Source: Streptomyces lanatus
Lineage (GTDB): Bacteria > Actinomycetota > Actinomycetes > Streptomycetales > Streptomycetaceae
Assembly: GCF_014655715.1 (NCBI RefSeq)
Contig: NZ_BNBM01000030.1
Span: forward strand, 1 to 64,000
Length of the DNA stretch: 64,000 bases
Direction: 5' to 3'
Shown: in pieces, positions 16,657 to 24,500 of the stretch
Numbering within the stretch: position 1 is the stretch's first letter
Layout of the letters: each line of letters opens with the position of its first letter
Translations under genes and position numbers: made by a program
The notes under the pieces: generated by a model
The model's input: only the letters and a program-made list of their open reading frames with translations
Databases searched by the model: none
What the model was told of the DNA's origin: nothing

Positions 16657-17286
16657 ATGACCCGAGCGCCCGAGCCCGGCTTCACCACCTTCGACACCCT
16701 GACGACCCAATCGCCCGACGCGGCCCGCGAGTTGGCCGAGGCCCTCATCACCGAGGCCGCCACACGACTGCGCCACAGCCCGGGATTCCTCTCCTCCCGC
16801 GTCCACGTCGGCGACGACCGCCGTACGGTGATCCACCGCGGCCTCTGGCGGGACGCCGCCGACCACCACGCCGCCGCCGACCGCCTCAAGGAACTCGCGG
16901 ACCGGCCCGGGGTACAGACGGCGAAGACCTTCGCCGGCACCCCCGCCCCCGGACTGCACGGCCCACGGACCGGCGTGCTGCCGGGCCGCGTGGCCGTGGC
17001 CACCCGCCATCTGCGCGACCCCGAGTCCTACCCGGCCCTCATGGACCTGCTGAACCGCAGCGGTGACTGGAAGCGCCACCACCGCGGCTTCATCACGGCC
17101 ACCCCGCACATCAGCCCGGACCAGCTGACCTTCGTCAACTACGCGACCTGGGAGGACGAGGACTCCTACCGCGCGTGGATGGCCGATCCGCGGATCTCCG
17201 AGGGGCAGGAGGAGATCGCCCGGCTGGAGGCCGCGCCCGCCGAGTACGTGCTCTGCGCGGTGGTCGCCGACATCCGAGCCGCGTAG
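16657..17286 (+). CDS. Two-domain antibiotic biosynthesis monooxygenase (ABM) family protein
   Basis: A 209-residue protein made of two ferredoxin-like ABM modules: residues about 8-95 (FTTFDTLTTQSPDAARELAEAL...SPGFLSSRVHV) and 108-205 (GRVAVATRHLRDPESYPALMDLL...RGFITATPHIS). ABM enzymes oxidise anthrones or open aromatic rings without cofactors; GilOII, JadG and AlpJ of angucycline pathways, which cleave or contract the B ring, belong to this broad fold. I infer a ring-oxidising role here, but the similarity to those three cannot be judged by eye. Confidence 0.82.
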   Translation: MTRAPEPGFTTFDTLTTQSPDAARELAEALITEAATRLRHSPGFLSSRVHVGDDRRTVIHRGLWRDAADHHAAADRLKELADRPGVQTAKTFAGTPAPGLHGPRTGVLPGRVAVATRHLRDPESYPALMDLLNRSGDWKRHHRGFITATPHISPDQLTFVNYATWEDEDSYRAWMADPRISEGQEEIARLEAAPAEYVLCAVVADIRAA

Positions 17287-17375
17287 TCCCGCACCACCGG
17301 ACCCGCACCACCGGACCGGTACGACCCGACCCGACCACCGGACCCGTGCCACCGGACCCGCACCACCCGCCCCGT
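17287..17375 (+). repeat. Degenerate intergenic tandem repeat
   Basis: The gap between the ABM and FrnE-like genes is almost entirely variants of ccgcaccaccgga / cccgaccaccgga. It is not coding in a supported frame and has no clear hairpin. Confidence 0.8.
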
Positions 17376-17406
17376 ACACCTGAGAACCCGAAGGACCGCA
17401 GACACC

Positions 17407-18039
17407 ATGACCGCCGTCGGCAGCAAGCCCCTGCGGGTCGAGATCGCGCTCGACCTCACCTGTGTCCACTCCTACCTCGGCTTCAACCGCTTCCAGCGGG
17501 TCGCCGCCCGGCACCGGGCGGCGGGCGGTGGACTCGACGTGGTGTTCCTGCCCTTCCAGGTGTCGCCCGAGGCACCGCCGGAGGGCCGCCCGCTGTCCGA
17601 GGTGCACCTCGCCTTCTTCGGCAGCGCCGAGCAGGCCGCCCGGGCCACCGCGGGCATGGCCGCCGTCGGCGCCCAGGACGGCCTGGAGCTGAACTTCGAG
17701 CGGGCCGTGCATGTGAACACCTTCGAGGCCCACCGCCTCCTCGCCACCGCGGCCCACCAGGGCCTGGGCGAACCGATGGCCGAGCGCCTGTTCCGGGCCT
17801 ACCTGACCGAAGGGCTGAACATCGGCGACCGCGCCGTACTGGACCGCCTCGCCGCCGAGACCGGCGTACGGCCGACCCCGGACGGAGCCGAGGAACTGCG
17901 GGCCGAACTCACCCGGGTGCGGGCTCTCGGCATCAGCTCCGTACCGCAGTTCCGCTTCACCGACACGATCCTCCTGGCCGGCGCCCAGCCCGAGGAGGCC
18001 CTGCAGCGGGCCTTCGAGGCAGCCGCGGCCGGCAACTGA
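17407..18039 (+). CDS. FrnE-like thioredoxin-fold (DsbA/2-hydroxychromene isomerase family) protein
   Basis: A 210-residue cytosolic protein of the DsbA/FrnE family. The N-terminal motif is DLTCVHSYLG, where typical members have CPWCY, so only one Cys of the redox pair is present. The C-terminal part has the conserved ALGISSVPQFRF with the cis-proline segment. FrnE is from the frenolicin cluster, another type II pathway, where its role is unclear. With one Cys a disulfide exchange role is unlikely; glutathione/mycothiol-linked isomerization or a conjugase role is more plausible (inference). Confidence 0.83.
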   Translation: MTAVGSKPLRVEIALDLTCVHSYLGFNRFQRVAARHRAAGGGLDVVFLPFQVSPEAPPEGRPLSEVHLAFFGSAEQAARATAGMAAVGAQDGLELNFERAVHVNTFEAHRLLATAAHQGLGEPMAERLFRAYLTEGLNIGDRAVLDRLAAETGVRPTPDGAEELRAELTRVRALGISSVPQFRFTDTILLAGAQPEEALQRAFEAAAAGN

Positions 18040-18080
18040 AATCAGCGCCTCCCCCCTTTCCTCCCCACCCTGGAGAACCC

Positions 18081-19016
18081 ATGAGATCAGGACGTACCCG
18101 CCGCACCCTCGCCACCGCGGGCGTGCTGCTGGCCCTCAGCCTCACGACGGGGCTGAGCGGCGCCGCCGTCGCAGAGCCCCTGGCCACCGCCCGCCCCGCC
18201 GCGGTGGAAGAGGCGGCTCCGCAGACCCTGGAGCTCAAGTCCTCGACCGACGGACTGACGGCGCCGACCACCGCGCACCCCGGCCCGACCACGTTCCGGG
18301 TGTCCACCACCGACCCGGCGTCGGGCTGGATATCGCTGGTCCGTCCCAAGCCCGGCGTGACCTTCGAGAGTTTCCGCGCCTCCATCCTGAAGATGATCAA
18401 CGCCGTGGGGCCCGACATCGTCGAGGGCAGTGCCGAGATGCGGCAGAAGGCGGAGCTGCTCGGCGGCACGGTGATCCACCCGAACCTCCCGGCCTCCTTC
18501 ACCAGGACCCTCACCCCGGGCACGTACTGGTTCTTCGACTACCGGAACATCCGGGCCGAGAACCCCCGTCACAGCGTCCTCACGGTCGGCGGCACCACCG
18601 GCACCGGCACCGCACCGGCCCCCGCCGCCACGCTCACCGGCCGGATGACGGACGGTCAGCCGCGCTGGAACCTCGACGGCACCGTGCGCGCGGGCCGCCC
18701 GATCCTGTTCCGCAACGCCATGCCCGACGGCCAGTACATCGAGGCCATCTTCTTCCGCCTCGCCGCCGACGTCACCGAGCAGGACGTCCGGGACTACGTC
18801 GCCGACTTCGGCGACACCGGCCAGTTCCCGGACTACCCCGGGCCCCTGGACCTGGAGCAGGGCACCGGCGGACTGCCCATGGACTCCGGACAGAGCTCGC
18901 TGCTCGAACTGACGCTCCAGCCGGGCCGCTATGTCGTGGTCGATTTCTTCAGCGACGCCAAGGACGGCAGCAGCCTCATCAAGCGCGGCCATTGGAAGAT
19001 CTTCGAAGTCAAGTGA
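18081..19016 (+). CDS. Secreted protein with internal duplication, unknown function
   Basis: A 311-residue protein with a signal peptide (RTRRTLATAGVLLALSL, cleavage near AVAEP). Two similar beta-rich halves follow: about 48-175 and 182-310; each ends with a pattern of the type LTPGTYWFFDYRN / LQPGRYVVVDFFS, and each contains a helix such as FESFRASILKMINA / TEQDVRDYVADFG. The fold resembles cupredoxin-like carbohydrate or copper binding modules in outline only; I see no copper ligand set. ATG 18081 has TGGAGA upstream. An exported binding protein in a polyketide cluster suggests product binding or self-protection (inference). Confidence 0.8.
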   Translation: MRSGRTRRTLATAGVLLALSLTTGLSGAAVAEPLATARPAAVEEAAPQTLELKSSTDGLTAPTTAHPGPTTFRVSTTDPASGWISLVRPKPGVTFESFRASILKMINAVGPDIVEGSAEMRQKAELLGGTVIHPNLPASFTRTLTPGTYWFFDYRNIRAENPRHSVLTVGGTTGTGTAPAPAATLTGRMTDGQPRWNLDGTVRAGRPILFRNAMPDGQYIEAIFFRLAADVTEQDVRDYVADFGDTGQFPDYPGPLDLEQGTGGLPMDSGQSSLLELTLQPGRYVVVDFFSDAKDGSSLIKRGHWKIFEVK

Positions 19017-19045
19017 TCCCGCGCATCACGACGGAGGCCACGCCC

Positions 19046-19261
19046 ATGAACCTGCGCATCGACTACGGCACCCCCGACGCCGACGAACTGGCCGCGCTCA
19101 CCGCGGTCCTGCTGGCCCTGTCCGAGGCGCCGGCGCACGACACCGACACGGACGGGCGCCCTCACATCGCCCGCTGGCGGCGCCCGGAGCGCATGTCCGG
19201 CCACCGCACCCCACGCAGCTGGCGGAGCGCCACCGTACGCACCAGCGGATGGGCGGCGTGA
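19046..19261 (+). CDS. Acyl-CoA carboxylase epsilon subunit
   Basis: A 71-residue protein with the epsilon-subunit pattern: PDADELAALTAVLLALSEA near the N-terminus and a C-terminal RWRRPERMSGHRTPRSWR. These small actinobacterial proteins bind the beta subunit and stimulate carboxylase activity. GGAGG sits eight bases before the ATG. It overlaps the hydrolase gene by GTGA. Its place in the cluster supports a dedicated malonyl-CoA-forming complex with the beta subunit near 12-14 kb. Confidence 0.85.
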   Translation: MNLRIDYGTPDADELAALTAVLLALSEAPAHDTDTDGRPHIARWRRPERMSGHRTPRSWRSATVRTSGWAA

Positions 19262-20163
19262 CCGAGCGGCGGGCGCCCGAGGTCCGGGACATCACCCTCG
19301 ACGCCGACGGCGTCGAGGTCTCGGGCCTGGTCGCCGTCCCGCCCTCCGGGCCGTCGCGGGCCGTGGTGGTCGCCGTGCACGGCGGCGGCATGCGGGCCGG
19401 CTACTTCGACAGCCGGTCCCGCCCCGGGCTGTCCCTGCTGACGCTGGGCGCCGAACTCGGCTGCACCGTGCTGGCCCTGGACCGCCCCGGCTACGGACTG
19501 TCCGCCGCCCGTCTCCCCGAGGGCCAGACGGTCGAGGAACAGGCGGCCGGCCTGCACGCAGCCCTGGCCGACTTCGCGACCCGCCACGACACCGGTGCGG
19601 GCTTCTTCGTGGTGGCCCACTCCTACGGCGGCAAGATCGCCCTCGCCACCGCGGCGCGGGAGGGCGGCGACACCCTCATCGGCCTGGACATCTCCGGCCT
19701 GGGCAGCCGGTTCGCGGTCGCCCCGCACCAGTTGCCCGGCGCCGAGGGCGGCGGTGACTGGCGCCGGCACTGGGGTGCCCTGCGGCTCTATCCGCCGGAC
19801 GCCTTCCTGCTCGGCCGGGCGCTGGTCGCCCCGGTGCCGGCCAGGGAGGCCGAGGAGGGGCCGCGATGGCCCGAACGGTATGCCGGGTTCGCCGCCCGGG
19901 TACGGGTGCCGGTCCGGTTCACCTTCGCCGAGCAGGAGCGGTGGTGGCGGTGCGACGACGAGGCGCTGGCCGCGCTACGGAGCCCGCTGGCCGCGCCCCG
20001 AGTGGTGATCGACCATCAGCCGGACGCCGGGCACAACATCAGCCTCGGCTGGGCGGCCCGTACGTATCACCTGCGGGCGCTGGCCTTCCTGGAGGAGTGC
20101 CTGCTGGCGCGGGACGTGATGTTCCCGGCGGCGACGGAGGAGCGCGATGCCGCGCTGCGCTGA
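19258..20163 (+). CDS. Alpha/beta hydrolase
   Basis: A 301-residue hydrolase with an oxyanion motif VHGGGM, nucleophile motif VAHSYGGK, and a C-terminal DAGHNIS that supplies the catalytic His. It may hydrolyse an ester, lactone or thioester of the polyketide. GTG 19258 couples to the epsilon-subunit stop; ATG 19249, three codons earlier, is the alternative start. It ends 28 bases before a tiny ORF. Confidence 0.85.
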   Translation: MTERRAPEVRDITLDADGVEVSGLVAVPPSGPSRAVVVAVHGGGMRAGYFDSRSRPGLSLLTLGAELGCTVLALDRPGYGLSAARLPEGQTVEEQAAGLHAALADFATRHDTGAGFFVVAHSYGGKIALATAAREGGDTLIGLDISGLGSRFAVAPHQLPGAEGGGDWRRHWGALRLYPPDAFLLGRALVAPVPAREAEEGPRWPERYAGFAARVRVPVRFTFAEQERWWRCDDEALAALRSPLAAPRVVIDHQPDAGHNISLGWAARTYHLRALAFLEECLLARDVMFPAATEERDAALR

Positions 20164-20191
20164 GAGCCGGACGACAAACGGGGAGACGAGA

Positions 20192-20317
20192 GTGGACGAG
20201 AACCCGGATCACCAGGACCAGCGCGGCGAGCAGCGCACCCACCCCCCGAGGCCGGCGTTCCTCGCCGGTGAGGACGGGGAGCGGCCCGACCCCCACATCT
20301 TCCGCGGAACGGACTGA
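20192..20317 (+). CDS. Small 41-residue ORF before the exporter
   Basis: GTG start with GGGAG six bases upstream; the product is highly charged and rich in Asp, Pro and Arg (MDENPDHQDQRGEQ ... PAFLAGEDG). Stop lies nine bases before the exporter ATG, which itself has a poor ribosome binding site, so the ORF may serve as a coupling leader. No family recognised. Confidence 0.5.
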   Translation: MDENPDHQDQRGEQRTHPPRPAFLAGEDGERPDPHIFRGTD

Positions 20318-20326
20318 GCCGGCCTG

Positions 20327-21583
20327 ATGAGGGCCACCCTCGCCGCCGCGTTCCAGTCCCTGACGATCCGTAACTTCCGGCTGTTCGCGGCGGGCCAGAT
20401 CGTCTCGGTCGGCGGTACCTGGATGATGGTCGTGGCCCAGGACTGGCTCGTCCTGTCCCTGACCGGGGACTCGGCCTCGGCCCTGGGCATGATCACCGCC
20501 TTGCAGTTCGCGCCACTGTTGCTGTTCACCCTGCACGCCGGGGGCCTCGCCGACCGCTACGACAAGCGCCGGCTGCTGCTGGCCGCGAACCTCGCCTCCG
20601 CCCTGCTGGCCCTGCTGCTGGGCGCACTGGTACTGGCCGGAGCGGCGCGGCTGTGGCACGTCGCCCTGTTCGCGCTGGGGCTCGGCCTGGTCAACGCCGT
20701 AGAGGTGCCGGCGCGGATGTCGTTCGTCAGCGAACTCGTCGGCGCCGATCTGCTGCCCAACGCGTCCGCGTTGAGCGCCGCCTACTTCAACTCCGCCCGG
20801 GTGCTGGGCCCGGCGGTGGCCGGCCTGCTGATCGGCTGGTGCGGCACCGGCCCGGTGATGCTGCTGAACGCGGCGACCTACCTGGCGACGATCACCGCAC
20901 TGTGCCTGATGCGCCCCGCCGAACTGCACCGCAGCGCCCACCGCCCGCCCCGCGCCCCGGTCACCGACGGCATCCGGCATGTCATGACCCGCCCGGACCT
21001 GCTCCTGCCGATAGCCCTGGCCGCGGTGGTGGGCATGTGGGGCTTCAACTTCCAGCTCACCCTCCCCCTGCTGGCCAAGACGGTCTTCCACGCGGACGCC
21101 ACCGCCTTCGGCCTGCTGACCACGTCCCTGGCGGCCGGCTCCCTCCTCGCCGCCTTCGTCACGACACTCCGCCGGGGCAGACCCCCACTGCGCCGCGTCA
21201 TCGCGACAGCCGCCGGATTCGGCGCACTGGAACTCCTGTCGGGCCTGGCACCGACCTTCACCACGGCCGCCATCCTGCTCTTCCTCACCGGCTTCGCCTC
21301 GGTGACCTTCGCCCAGTCCACCAACCACCGCATCCAACTGGGCGCGGACCCCGCCTACCGGGGCCGGGTACTGGCCCTCTACACCCTCGTCTTCCAGGGC
21401 ACGACCCCGCTCGGGGCCCTCCTCCTGGGCGCGCTGACCGAATCCCTGGGAGCCCGAGCCGGCCTCCTGGCAGGCGGCGCGGTCACATTACTGGCGGCAG
21501 CGATCGCCCACACGATCCACCGCACCTCAGCAAAGGCACCGGCCCCGACACCCCACCCACCCCTGGACCGGAAGCCGTCCTAG
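20327..21583 (+). CDS. MFS exporter with a TTA codon
   Basis: A 418-residue major facilitator protein of the MFS_3/EntS type, N-terminal FQSLTIRNFRLFAAGQIVSVGGTWMM and GLADRYDKRRLLLAAN loop. It probably exports the cluster product or an intermediate; a second exporter lies near 10-11 kb. Leu codon TTA at 21488-21490 should make its translation depend on the bldA tRNA and so on development. Ends at a strong bidirectional terminator, taken as the right edge of the cluster. Confidence 0.88.
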   Translation: MRATLAAAFQSLTIRNFRLFAAGQIVSVGGTWMMVVAQDWLVLSLTGDSASALGMITALQFAPLLLFTLHAGGLADRYDKRRLLLAANLASALLALLLGALVLAGAARLWHVALFALGLGLVNAVEVPARMSFVSELVGADLLPNASALSAAYFNSARVLGPAVAGLLIGWCGTGPVMLLNAATYLATITALCLMRPAELHRSAHRPPRAPVTDGIRHVMTRPDLLLPIALAAVVGMWGFNFQLTLPLLAKTVFHADATAFGLLTTSLAAGSLLAAFVTTLRRGRPPLRRVIATAAGFGALELLSGLAPTFTTAAILLFLTGFASVTFAQSTNHRIQLGADPAYRGRVLALYTLVFQGTTPLGALLLGALTESLGARAGLLAGGAVTLLAAAIAHTIHRTSAKAPAPTPHPPLDRKPS

Positions 21584-21590
21584 ACACGCC

Positions 21591-21618
21591 GGAACCCCCG
21601 GCCGAAGCCGGGGGTTCC
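21591..21618. terminator. Bidirectional terminator at the cluster edge
   Basis: A perfect 12-bp stem GGAACCCCCGGC / GCCGGGGGTTCC with a CGAA tetraloop lies between the convergent exporter and terD genes. Confidence 0.88.
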
Positions 21619-21635
21619 AGTGGGGCAAGGCCAGA

Positions 21636-22211
21636 TCAGACGTTGACGCCGAAGTCCTGGGCGATGCCCACGAGACCCGAGGCGTAGCCCTGACCGACAG
21701 CGCGGAACTTCCACTCCGCGCCATTGCGGTACAGCTCGCCGAAGACCATGGCGGTCTCGGTGGCCGCGTCCTCCGAGAGGTCGTAGCGGGCGATCTCGGC
21801 GCCGCCGGCCTGGTTGATAATGCGGATGTACGCGTTCCGCACCTGGCCGAAGTTCTGCGAGCGGTTCTCCGCGTCGTAGATCGAGACCGGGAAGACGATC
21901 TTGTCGACGTCGGCCGGGAGGCCGGCGAGGTTCACTTTGATCGCCTCGTCGTCGCCCGCGCCCTCGCCGGTGCGGTTGTCACCGGTGTGGACGATGGTCT
22001 GGTCCGGCGTCTGCTTGTTGTTGAAGAAGACGAAGTGACCGTCCGAGTAGACCTTGCCCGTGGGGTTGACCGCGATCGCCGAGGCGTCGAGGTCGAAGTC
22101 CGTGCCGGTGGTGGTGCGGACGTCCCAGCCGAGGCCCACGGTGACGGCGGTCAGGCCCGGAGCCTCCTTGGTGAGCGAGACGTTGCCACCCTTGGACAGG
22201 CTTACAGCCAT
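21636..22211 (-). CDS. terD: TerD family calcium-binding stress protein
   Basis: A 191-residue TerD protein with the calcium-binding motif TDFDLDASA (Asp38, Asp40, Asp42) and the GDNRTGEGAGDDE segment. Streptomyces carry several copies tied to stress and development. The start ATG has GGGAAGGGA upstream (reading the minus strand). Monocistronic; belongs to core genome rather than the cluster. Confidence 0.95.
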   Translation of the reverse strand: MAVSLSKGGNVSLTKEAPGLTAVTVGLGWDVRTTTGTDFDLDASAIAVNPTGKVYSDGHFVFFNNKQTPDQTIVHTGDNRTGEGAGDDEAIKVNLAGLPADVDKIVFPVSIYDAENRSQNFGQVRNAYIRIINQAGGAEIARYDLSEDAATETAMVFGELYRNGAEWKFRAVGQGYASGLVGIAQDFGVNV

Positions 22212-22380
22212 TGTTTGGGAGTCCCTTCCCTCGTTGCGGTACGGCTAGAAGCTACAGCTACCCCTATGAACGCAGACAGGGGTACCTCAAGTTCCAGGTG
22301 TCTTTACTTTCTTTGCCAAAGAGCACCCGTAGGGGATATTCACGTGACGTGGACCGGACAGTCGCGCGACCATGTACGAC

Positions 22381-22806
22381 ATGTCTGGTCCCTACGTCAT
22401 CCGCGGCTCCGTCTCCCTCCCCGAGGCCGAGCTCATGTGGCGTTTCTCCCGATCGAGCGGCCCGGGCGGCCAGCACGTCAACACCAGTGACTCCAAGGTG
22501 GAGCTGAGCTTCGACCTCGCGAAAACGGAGTCACTGCCCGAGGTCTGGAAGGCACGAGCACTCCAGCGCCTCTCCACCCGACTCACCGACGGCGTCCTCA
22601 CGGTCCGGTCCTCGGACCACCGCTCCCAGTGGCGCAACCGCGAAACAGCAGCCGTACGCCTGGCAGCCCTCCTGGCCGAGGCAACGGCCCCACCCCCCAA
22701 GCCCCGCAAGCCCACCCGCATCCCCCGAGGCATCAACGAACGCCGCCTGAGGGAAAAGAAGCAGCGAGCACAAACCAAGCGGGGCCGAACGGGCAAGGAC
22801 TGGTAG
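22381..22806 (+). CDS. arfB: ArfB/YaeJ-like peptidyl-tRNA hydrolase
   Basis: A 141-residue class I release-factor-domain protein with SSGPGGQHVNTSDSKVEL; the GGQ hydrolyses the peptidyl-tRNA ester. The C-terminal tail is strongly basic (RLREKKQRAQTKRGRTGKDW), as needed to enter the empty mRNA channel of stalled ribosomes. ATG 22372 is in frame three codons earlier; 22381 matches usual family starts. Rescues ribosomes on nonstop messages. Confidence 0.92.
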   Translation: MSGPYVIRGSVSLPEAELMWRFSRSSGPGGQHVNTSDSKVELSFDLAKTESLPEVWKARALQRLSTRLTDGVLTVRSSDHRSQWRNRETAAVRLAALLAEATAPPPKPRKPTRIPRGINERRLREKKQRAQTKRGRTGKDW

Positions 22807-22844
22807 GCACGCACCGGCACCCGCGTATGCCGTCTGCGGGTGCG

Positions 22845-22876
22845 TGGGGGCTGGTCGCGCAGTTCCCCGCGCCCCT
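22845..22876 (+). repeat. Dispersed streptomycete repeat, copy 1
   Basis: Core ctggtcgcgcagttccccg followed by cgcccctg in the gap after arfB. The same core recurs near 30.4, 41.1 and twice near 60.7-60.9 kb (opposite orientation in the last two). Confidence 0.85.
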
Positions 22877-23033
22877 GGGGCGTTGCAGTCCCCGACCCAC
22901 CCCACAACCGTCGGCGCTACGTGAACCCCCACCGAACCCGCGCGGGCCGCCGCAGGCGCACGACGTCACACCCGCACCTCGAAATCCGTCATCCCACTGA
23001 CGACGGACCACGACGAGAGGCGGCGGCCACCCC

Positions 23034-23915
23034 ATGCCCACCGACGACGACACCGACTACCTGGCCCACCGCTTCGAGGCCCACCGATCCCACCTCCGAG
23101 CCGTGGCGCACCGCATGCTCGGCTCGACCACCGAAGCAGAGGACGCGGTCCAGGAAACCTGGTTCCGAGTCAGCCGCACCGACACCAGCACGGTCGACAA
23201 CCTCGCCGGCTGGCTCACCACCGTCACGGGCCGGGTCTGCCTGGACATGCTCCGCTCCCGAAAGTCCCGCGCGGAACAACCCCTCGACACAACGTCACCC
23301 CCTCCGACCCCCACCGCCCCCACCGACCCCGAACAGGACGCCCTCCTCGCCGACTCCATAGGCGTAGCCCTACTCGTCGTACTCGACACCCTCACCCCCG
23401 CCGAACGCCTCGCCTTCGTCCTGCACGACCTGTTCGCCGTGCCGTTCGAGGAGATAGCGACCGTCCTCGACCGCACCCCCGCCGCCGCCCGCCAGCTGGC
23501 CAGCCGCGCCCGACGCCGAGTGCAGGGCGCAGAGCCGCCCGAGCACGACCGGACCTGCACCCACAGGCAGCGCCAGGTCGTCGAGGCCTTCCTGGCCGCA
23601 GCACGGGAGGGCGACTTCGAGGGCCTGCTGGACGTCCTGGACCCGGACGTCGTCGCCCGCACCGAGGCCGGCGTGACGACCGGCGCCGCGGCGGTGGCAC
23701 GGGGCGCGTCGACGTTCGGTTCGGCGGCGCTCGCCGCGAGGCCCGCCCTGACCGTCCGCCACGCCCTGATCGACGGCACGACGGCGGTCGTGGCCCTGGC
23801 CGACGGCCGACTGGAACGCGCCCTGAAGTTTGCGTTCGTACGGGATCGAATCACCGTGATCGACATCGTGACGGCCCCCGACCGCCTGGCCCGCCTCGAC
23901 ATCGACCTGATCTAG
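23034..23915 (+). CDS. SigJ-like ECF sigma factor with SnoaL-like C-terminal domain
   Basis: A 293-residue sigma factor: region 2 about residues 8-80 (RFEAHRSHLRAVAHRMLGSTTEAEDAVQETW), region 4 about 115-165 (LTPAERLAFVLHDLFAVPFEEIATVLDRTPAAARQLASRARRR), and a fused SnoaL/NTF2-like domain from 180 on. In such sigma factors (ECF41/SigJ type) the C-terminal domain modulates core binding in place of a separate anti-sigma. Its own target promoter is not evident. The stop overlaps the convergent acetyltransferase stop by four bases. Confidence 0.92.
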   Translation: MPTDDDTDYLAHRFEAHRSHLRAVAHRMLGSTTEAEDAVQETWFRVSRTDTSTVDNLAGWLTTVTGRVCLDMLRSRKSRAEQPLDTTSPPPTPTAPTDPEQDALLADSIGVALLVVLDTLTPAERLAFVLHDLFAVPFEEIATVLDRTPAAARQLASRARRRVQGAEPPEHDRTCTHRQRQVVEAFLAAAREGDFEGLLDVLDPDVVARTEAGVTTGAAAVARGASTFGSAALAARPALTVRHALIDGTTAVVALADGRLERALKFAFVRDRITVIDIVTAPDRLARLDIDLI

Positions 23916-24430
23916 CGCCCGCCCGGCCCGGACCGCGTGTCCGATCGCCCCACCCGCCCGAGATCCAGCACGCCCACCACCTCGTCCTCCGCCGTCTCCC
24001 CGGTGTCCCGGAACCCGAGCCCGCCGTAGAACCCCTCCGGCCCGCCGGGCCCGGGATGCCAGGTGACGTACAGAAGATCCCCACCCCGGCGGCGGATCTC
24101 CGCGCCCACGGACTCCACGGCGAACCGCCCGTACCCCCGCCCCTGTTCCCGCGCGTCGATGTTCAGCCGCCAGAGCCCGGAGCGCCGCACGCTCCCGTCG
24201 CCGTGCCAGTCGATGTCGAAGAAGGCCATCAGGAACCCGACGGCACGGTCGCCGTCGACGATGAGCCGGGGCCAGGCGACCCCCGGAGGATGCACATACG
24301 CCTCGGCGAGGGACTGCATCACGGGGGAGGACACGCGTTCCTGATCGGGCCGGACCCGTATCCCGGTCGCGGTATCGAAATTCGCAGGTGTGATGATTTC
24401 AAGACGAAGATCAGAAGTGGTCGAAGTCAC
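23912..24430 (-). CDS. GNAT family N-acetyltransferase
   Basis: About 172 residues. The acetyl-CoA binding stretch DAREQGRGYGRFAVESVG is present, followed by DLLYVTWHPGPGGPEGFYGGLGF. GTG 24430 is taken as start; the open frame continues to a TTG at 24460. Substrate unknown. Convergent with the sigma factor. Confidence 0.82.
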   Translation of the reverse strand: MTSTTSDLRLEIITPANFDTATGIRVRPDQERVSSPVMQSLAEAYVHPPGVAWPRLIVDGDRAVGFLMAFFDIDWHGDGSVRRSGLWRLNIDAREQGRGYGRFAVESVGAEIRRRGGDLLYVTWHPGPGGPEGFYGGLGFRDTGETAEDEVVGVLDLGRVGRSDTRSGPGGR

Positions 24431-24500
24431 CCCGGAACGGTAAGCCGGAAGATCACTCAAGGGCCAAGGAATTACGCCCGCCCACCGCTCCGCACGGAAA

